DNA from: CAYRNR01 sp964425605 | Lineage (GTDB): Bacteria; Myxococcota_A; UBA796; UBA9615; CAYRNR01 | Assembly: GCA_964425605.1 (NCBI GenBank) | Contig: CAYRNR010000016.1 | Location: forward strand, 13,905-77,904 | Direction of reading: 5' to 3' | Length of the DNA: 64,000 nucleotides | The notes under the pieces: generated by a model | Seen by the model: only the letters and a program-made list of their open reading frames with translations | What the model was told of the DNA's origin: nothing | Databases searched by the model: none | Position numbers and translations under genes: made by a program | Shown here: one piece after another, positions 60,131 through 64,000 of the stretch | Layout: every line of letters begins with the position of its first letter | Position numbering within the stretch: the first letter of the stretch is position 1

Positions 60131-63100
60131 CCGGCCGCCCCAAGGGCGCGGACTTCTGGCGGAGCCTCGAGGAGCGGCAGGACACCCCTGCGTTCCGCGA
60201 GATGCTGCGCGAGAAGTTCCCCCACCTGGTGGCGTTCACCAACGAGCCCAGGACCCGCCGCGGGTTCTTCAGGCTGATGGGGGCGTCGCTGGCCATGGCC
60301 GGGATGGTGGGATGCCGCCGCCCCGAGGAACCCATCGTCCCCCACGCCACCCGCCCCGCCAATCGCGATCCCGGCGTGCCGGTGCAGTACGCCACGGCCA
60401 TGGAGCTCGGCGGCCTGGCCCACGGGCTGCTGGTGACGAGCTACGACGGCCGCCCGGTCAAGGTGGAGGGCAACCCCGAGCACCCGGCGAGCGCCGGCGG
60501 CACCACCGCGCTGGCCCAGGCCGCCATCCTGGAGCTGTACGACCCGGAGCGCTCCACGTCGCTGCTGCGCCGCGAGCGCGACAACGCCGCGGAGAAGGAC
60601 TGGGACGACTGGGACGCCTTCGCCGTTCCCCACTTCGAGAGCCTCAGGGCCCGCGGTGGCCAGGGGCTCGCGGTGCTGTGCGAGGCCAGCGCGTCGCCGA
60701 CCCTGCGCCGGCTCCGTGACGCCTTTGCCTCGGATCTGCCGCAGGCGCGCTGGCACGAGTACGAGTCCCTGTCCCGTGACGCCGAGCGGGAGGGGGCGGC
60801 CCTGGCCTTCGGCGAGCCCGTGCAGACGCACCTGCACCTGGCCGAGGCCGAGGTGGTGGTCTGCCTGGACGCGGACCCGCTGTTCGACCACCCCGACGCG
60901 GTGCGCCACGCCCGCGAGCTGGCCCCCCGGCGACAGGGCGAGCACGGCAGCTCCACGCGCCTGTACGCCGTCGAGGCGGCGTTCAGCCTCACCGGCGCGA
61001 TGGCGGACCACCGCATCCCGCTGCGCGCGTCCGAGGTGCCCGCCGCGGCCGCCCAGATCGCGCGTCAGCTGGTCGATCACGGATTGAGCGACCCGGTCCT
61101 GGTGCGCGCCGCCGCCGCGGCCGACCACCTGGTGGACCCGGGCTTCCCGCACATGGCGGAGATGATCGAGGACCTCGCGCGCCACCCGGCCCACTCGCTG
61201 GTGGTGGCCGGACCCCGGCAGCCCGCCGCGGTCCACGCCCTGTGCCACGCCATCAACGCCGGCCTCGGCGCGGTGGGGCACACGGTGACCTACACGCCCG
61301 ATCCCGAGCCCGGCCGCGAGTCCCACGGCTCGTCCCTGTCCGGCCTCACCGCCGCCATGGCCGCGGGCGAGGTGACGACCCTGCTGATCGTCGGCGGCAA
61401 CCCCGTCTACGACGCCCCGGCCGACGTGGACTTCGCCGGCGCGCTCGCGAACGTCGCCACGATCACCGCGCACCTGTCCCTGTACGACAACGAGACCTCC
61501 CACGCCTGCACCTGGCACCTGCCGCGCGCCCACTTCCTCGAGAGCTGGGGCGATGCGCGGGGACCGGACGGGACGGTGAGCGTCGTGCAGCCGCTCATCG
61601 CGCCTCTGTACGGCGGCCAGACCCCCATCGAGCTGCTCGCCCAGGTCGTGGGAGAGACGGACCGCGGCATGGACCTCGTCAAGGGGACCTTCGGCGTTGG
61701 CAGCGACCCGCTGACCCTCGACTCCAGGTGGCGCCGCGCGCTCCAGGACGGGATCGTGCCGGGCTCTGCCTGGACATCGGCGGAGCCGGGCGAGCTGCAG
61801 GTCGAGGCCATCGCCACCGCAGCCGCACGCGCGGCCGGGGTCGAGGCCACCAGCGGCTTCGAGGTGGTCATCGCGCCCGACCCCAAGCTGTACGACGGCC
61901 GGTTCGCCAACAACGGGTGGCTCCAGGAGCTGCCCGAGGCGCTGACCAAGGTCACCTGGGACAACCCGGTGCTCGTGGCGCCCGCCGACGCCGAGCGGCT
62001 GGGCGTCAGCACCAACGACCGGGTGGCCATCGTGGGCGGCGACGTCCGCGTGGAGGCCACGGCTTACGTGATGCCCGGCCAGACCCCGGGCACGCTCACC
62101 GTGACCGTGGGTTCGGGGCGCACCGCCGCGGGCAGCGTAGGCGACGGGGTGGGCACGGACGTGTCGGCCCTGCGCACCACCGGGTTCCCGTACCAGGCCG
62201 CCGGCGCCGACCTCAACCCCCTGGGCGACCGCCACGATCTGGCCTGCACCCAGGACCACTACCCGCTGGACACCATCGGCGAGTCCGGCCTGGAGCGGCG
62301 GCTGGACGACCTGTACCGCTCCGCCGACCTGTCCACCTACGAGCACCACCCGGACTTCGCCCAGCACGTGGTCCACCACCCGCCCCTGGACCAGCAGTGG
62401 AGACCCCACGAGTACGACGGCCACCGCTGGGCCATGGCCATCGACCTGAGCACCTGCACCGGCTGCAACGCGTGCCTCGTCGCCTGTCAGGCCGAGAACA
62501 ACGTGCCCGTGGTGGGCCGCGAGCAGGTCGAGGCGGGCCGCGAGATGCACTGGCTTCGGCTGGACCGCTACTTCCGCGGAGACGCCACCGAGCCCACCGT
62601 GGCGCTGATGCCGGTGACCTGCCACCACTGCGAGAACGCGCCGTGCGAGCAGGTCTGCCCCGTGGCCGCCACCGTGCACGACCACGAGGGGCTCAACGTG
62701 ATGGTCTACAACCGTTGCGTGGGCACCCGGTACTGCTCGAACAACTGCCCGTACAAGGTGCGGCGGTTCAACTTCTTCAAGTACCAGGACCCCGAGACCG
62801 ACGTGGAGAAGATGCGCTTCAATCCCAACGTGACGGTGCGCTCGCGCGGGGTCATGGAGAAGTGCTCGTTCTGCGTCCAGCGGATCAACCGGGCCCGCAT
62901 CGCCGCCGAGAACGACGGGCGTGATCTGCGCGACGGCGACATCGTCCCCGCGTGCGCCCAGGTCTGCCCGTCCGGCGCCATCGTCTTCGGGGATCTGTCC
63001 GACCCGGAGAGCCGCATCTCGAAGCTGCACGCCGATCCCCGCTCCTACGCGATGCTCGGCGAGATGAACAACCGGCCGCGCCTCAAGTACATGGCCAAGC

Positions 63101-63153
63101 TGACGAATCCGAGCGGTGCGAAGGCGCCCTCGGAAGAAGAGGAGCACCACTAG
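60118..63153 (+). CDS. actB: Alternative complex III subunit ActB, molybdopterin-oxidoreductase-like iron-sulfur protein
   Basis: A 1011-residue protein. A twin-arginine-like signal (RTRRGFFRLMGASLAMAGMVGC) lies near 45-67. Residues about 80-720 form the molybdopterin-oxidoreductase-like domain (SHACTWHLPRAHFLESWGDA, NPVLVAPADAERLGV), which in ActB holds no cofactor. Residues about 740-980 carry the ferredoxin-like module with four cysteine clusters: CTGCNACLVAC, CHHCENAPCEQVCP, CVGTRYCSNNCP, CSFC and CAQVCP, fitting three [4Fe-4S] and one [3Fe-4S] cluster. It transfers electrons from ActC to ActA. The ATG overlaps the actA stop by 13 bp. The long N-terminal part of the overlapping frame upstream of 60118 is not coding. 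Confidence 0.95.
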   Translation: MSSVTGRPKGADFWRSLEERQDTPAFREMLREKFPHLVAFTNEPRTRRGFFRLMGASLAMAGMVGCRRPEEPIVPHATRPANRDPGVPVQYATAMELGGLAHGLLVTSYDGRPVKVEGNPEHPASAGGTTALAQAAILELYDPERSTSLLRRERDNAAEKDWDDWDAFAVPHFESLRARGGQGLAVLCEASASPTLRRLRDAFASDLPQARWHEYESLSRDAEREGAALAFGEPVQTHLHLAEAEVVVCLDADPLFDHPDAVRHARELAPRRQGEHGSSTRLYAVEAAFSLTGAMADHRIPLRASEVPAAAAQIARQLVDHGLSDPVLVRAAAAADHLVDPGFPHMAEMIEDLARHPAHSLVVAGPRQPAAVHALCHAINAGLGAVGHTVTYTPDPEPGRESHGSSLSGLTAAMAAGEVTTLLIVGGNPVYDAPADVDFAGALANVATITAHLSLYDNETSHACTWHLPRAHFLESWGDARGPDGTVSVVQPLIAPLYGGQTPIELLAQVVGETDRGMDLVKGTFGVGSDPLTLDSRWRRALQDGIVPGSAWTSAEPGELQVEAIATAAARAAGVEATSGFEVVIAPDPKLYDGRFANNGWLQELPEALTKVTWDNPVLVAPADAERLGVSTNDRVAIVGGDVRVEATAYVMPGQTPGTLTVTVGSGRTAAGSVGDGVGTDVSALRTTGFPYQAAGADLNPLGDRHDLACTQDHYPLDTIGESGLERRLDDLYRSADLSTYEHHPDFAQHVVHHPPLDQQWRPHEYDGHRWAMAIDLSTCTGCNACLVACQAENNVPVVGREQVEAGREMHWLRLDRYFRGDATEPTVALMPVTCHHCENAPCEQVCPVAATVHDHEGLNVMVYNRCVGTRYCSNNCPYKVRRFNFFKYQDPETDVEKMRFNPNVTVRSRGVMEKCSFCVQRINRARIAAENDGRDLRDGDIVPACAQVCPSGAIVFGDLSDPESRISKLHADPRSYAMLGEMNNRPRLKYMAKLTNPSGAKAPSEEEEHH

Positions 63154-63156
63154 CTC

Positions 63157-64000
<844 letters not shown>

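Overview
This is a GC-rich chromosomal window. The gene content points to a Gram-negative bacterium of the Myxococcota / former Deltaproteobacteria type. The reasons are the many lipoproteins and surface proteins with Asp-rich spacers, one giant protein of Myxococcus-type Cys-rich, thrombospondin-3-like and MopE-like Asp/Cys repeats, C-terminal Cys-x-Cys + membrane segment + Arg-cluster tails like the MYXO-CTERM class, FHA/Ser-Thr kinase signalling, and an alternative complex III. This is an inference from gene families; no rRNA or tRNA gene was seen, and species cannot be assigned.

Left part (1-27.2 kb). A truncated heptaheme cytochrome c lies at the edge, followed by an Lrp regulator divergent from a ThrE-type amino-acid exporter, a C39-like lipoprotein, a double-MerR regulator and a menaquinone-type UbiA prenyltransferase. 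A two-component system is divergent from an exported deiminase that is stop/start-coupled to a gingipain-like C25 protease, and the protease frame runs straight into an arylsulfotransferase-like lipoprotein. Next come an exonuclease-family lipoprotein, a saccharopine-dehydrogenase-like enzyme, and a GltS symporter / TAXI binding protein / RND-porter-like lipoprotein operon. The last gene looks like the periplasmic halves of an RND pump without any membrane segments. A carbamoyltransferase, an ankyrin lipoprotein and a membrane metallophosphoesterase close this part.

Middle part (27.4-51.7 kb). This is a Wzx/Wzy-type surface polysaccharide locus. It holds a Wza-like export protein, two O-antigen-ligase-like proteins, a flippase, a Wzc-like tyrosine kinase, a CapD/WbpM-type dehydratase and an initiating sugar phosphotransferase. 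FHA proteins, a Ser/Thr kinase, a sulfatase-fold lipoprotein and an orphan type II secretion F-like protein sit among them. At its right end a DltA-like adenylating enzyme, a DltC-like carrier protein, an acyl-CoA dehydrogenase, an amidohydrolase, a GNAT and a FemAB-like transferase form what looks like an amino-acyl modification cassette for the polysaccharide.

Right part (51.7-64 kb). A 1068-residue repeat protein, an MmcQ/YjbR protein, a bacteriohemerythrin, a trypsin-like protease and an esterase with Asp-rich linkers, two small unknowns, and the first three genes of alternative complex III (actA, actB, actC; actC runs off the window).

Two roughly 132-bp inverted copies of an intergenic repeat lie at 15.4 kb and 51.8 kb. 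Genes are tightly packed with many convergent pairs, three of which share a CTAG stop overlap. Stretches without a gene longer than about 300 bp are 15257-15582 and 51708-52080, both filled mainly by the repeat. No transposase, CRISPR array or rRNA/tRNA gene was recognised.
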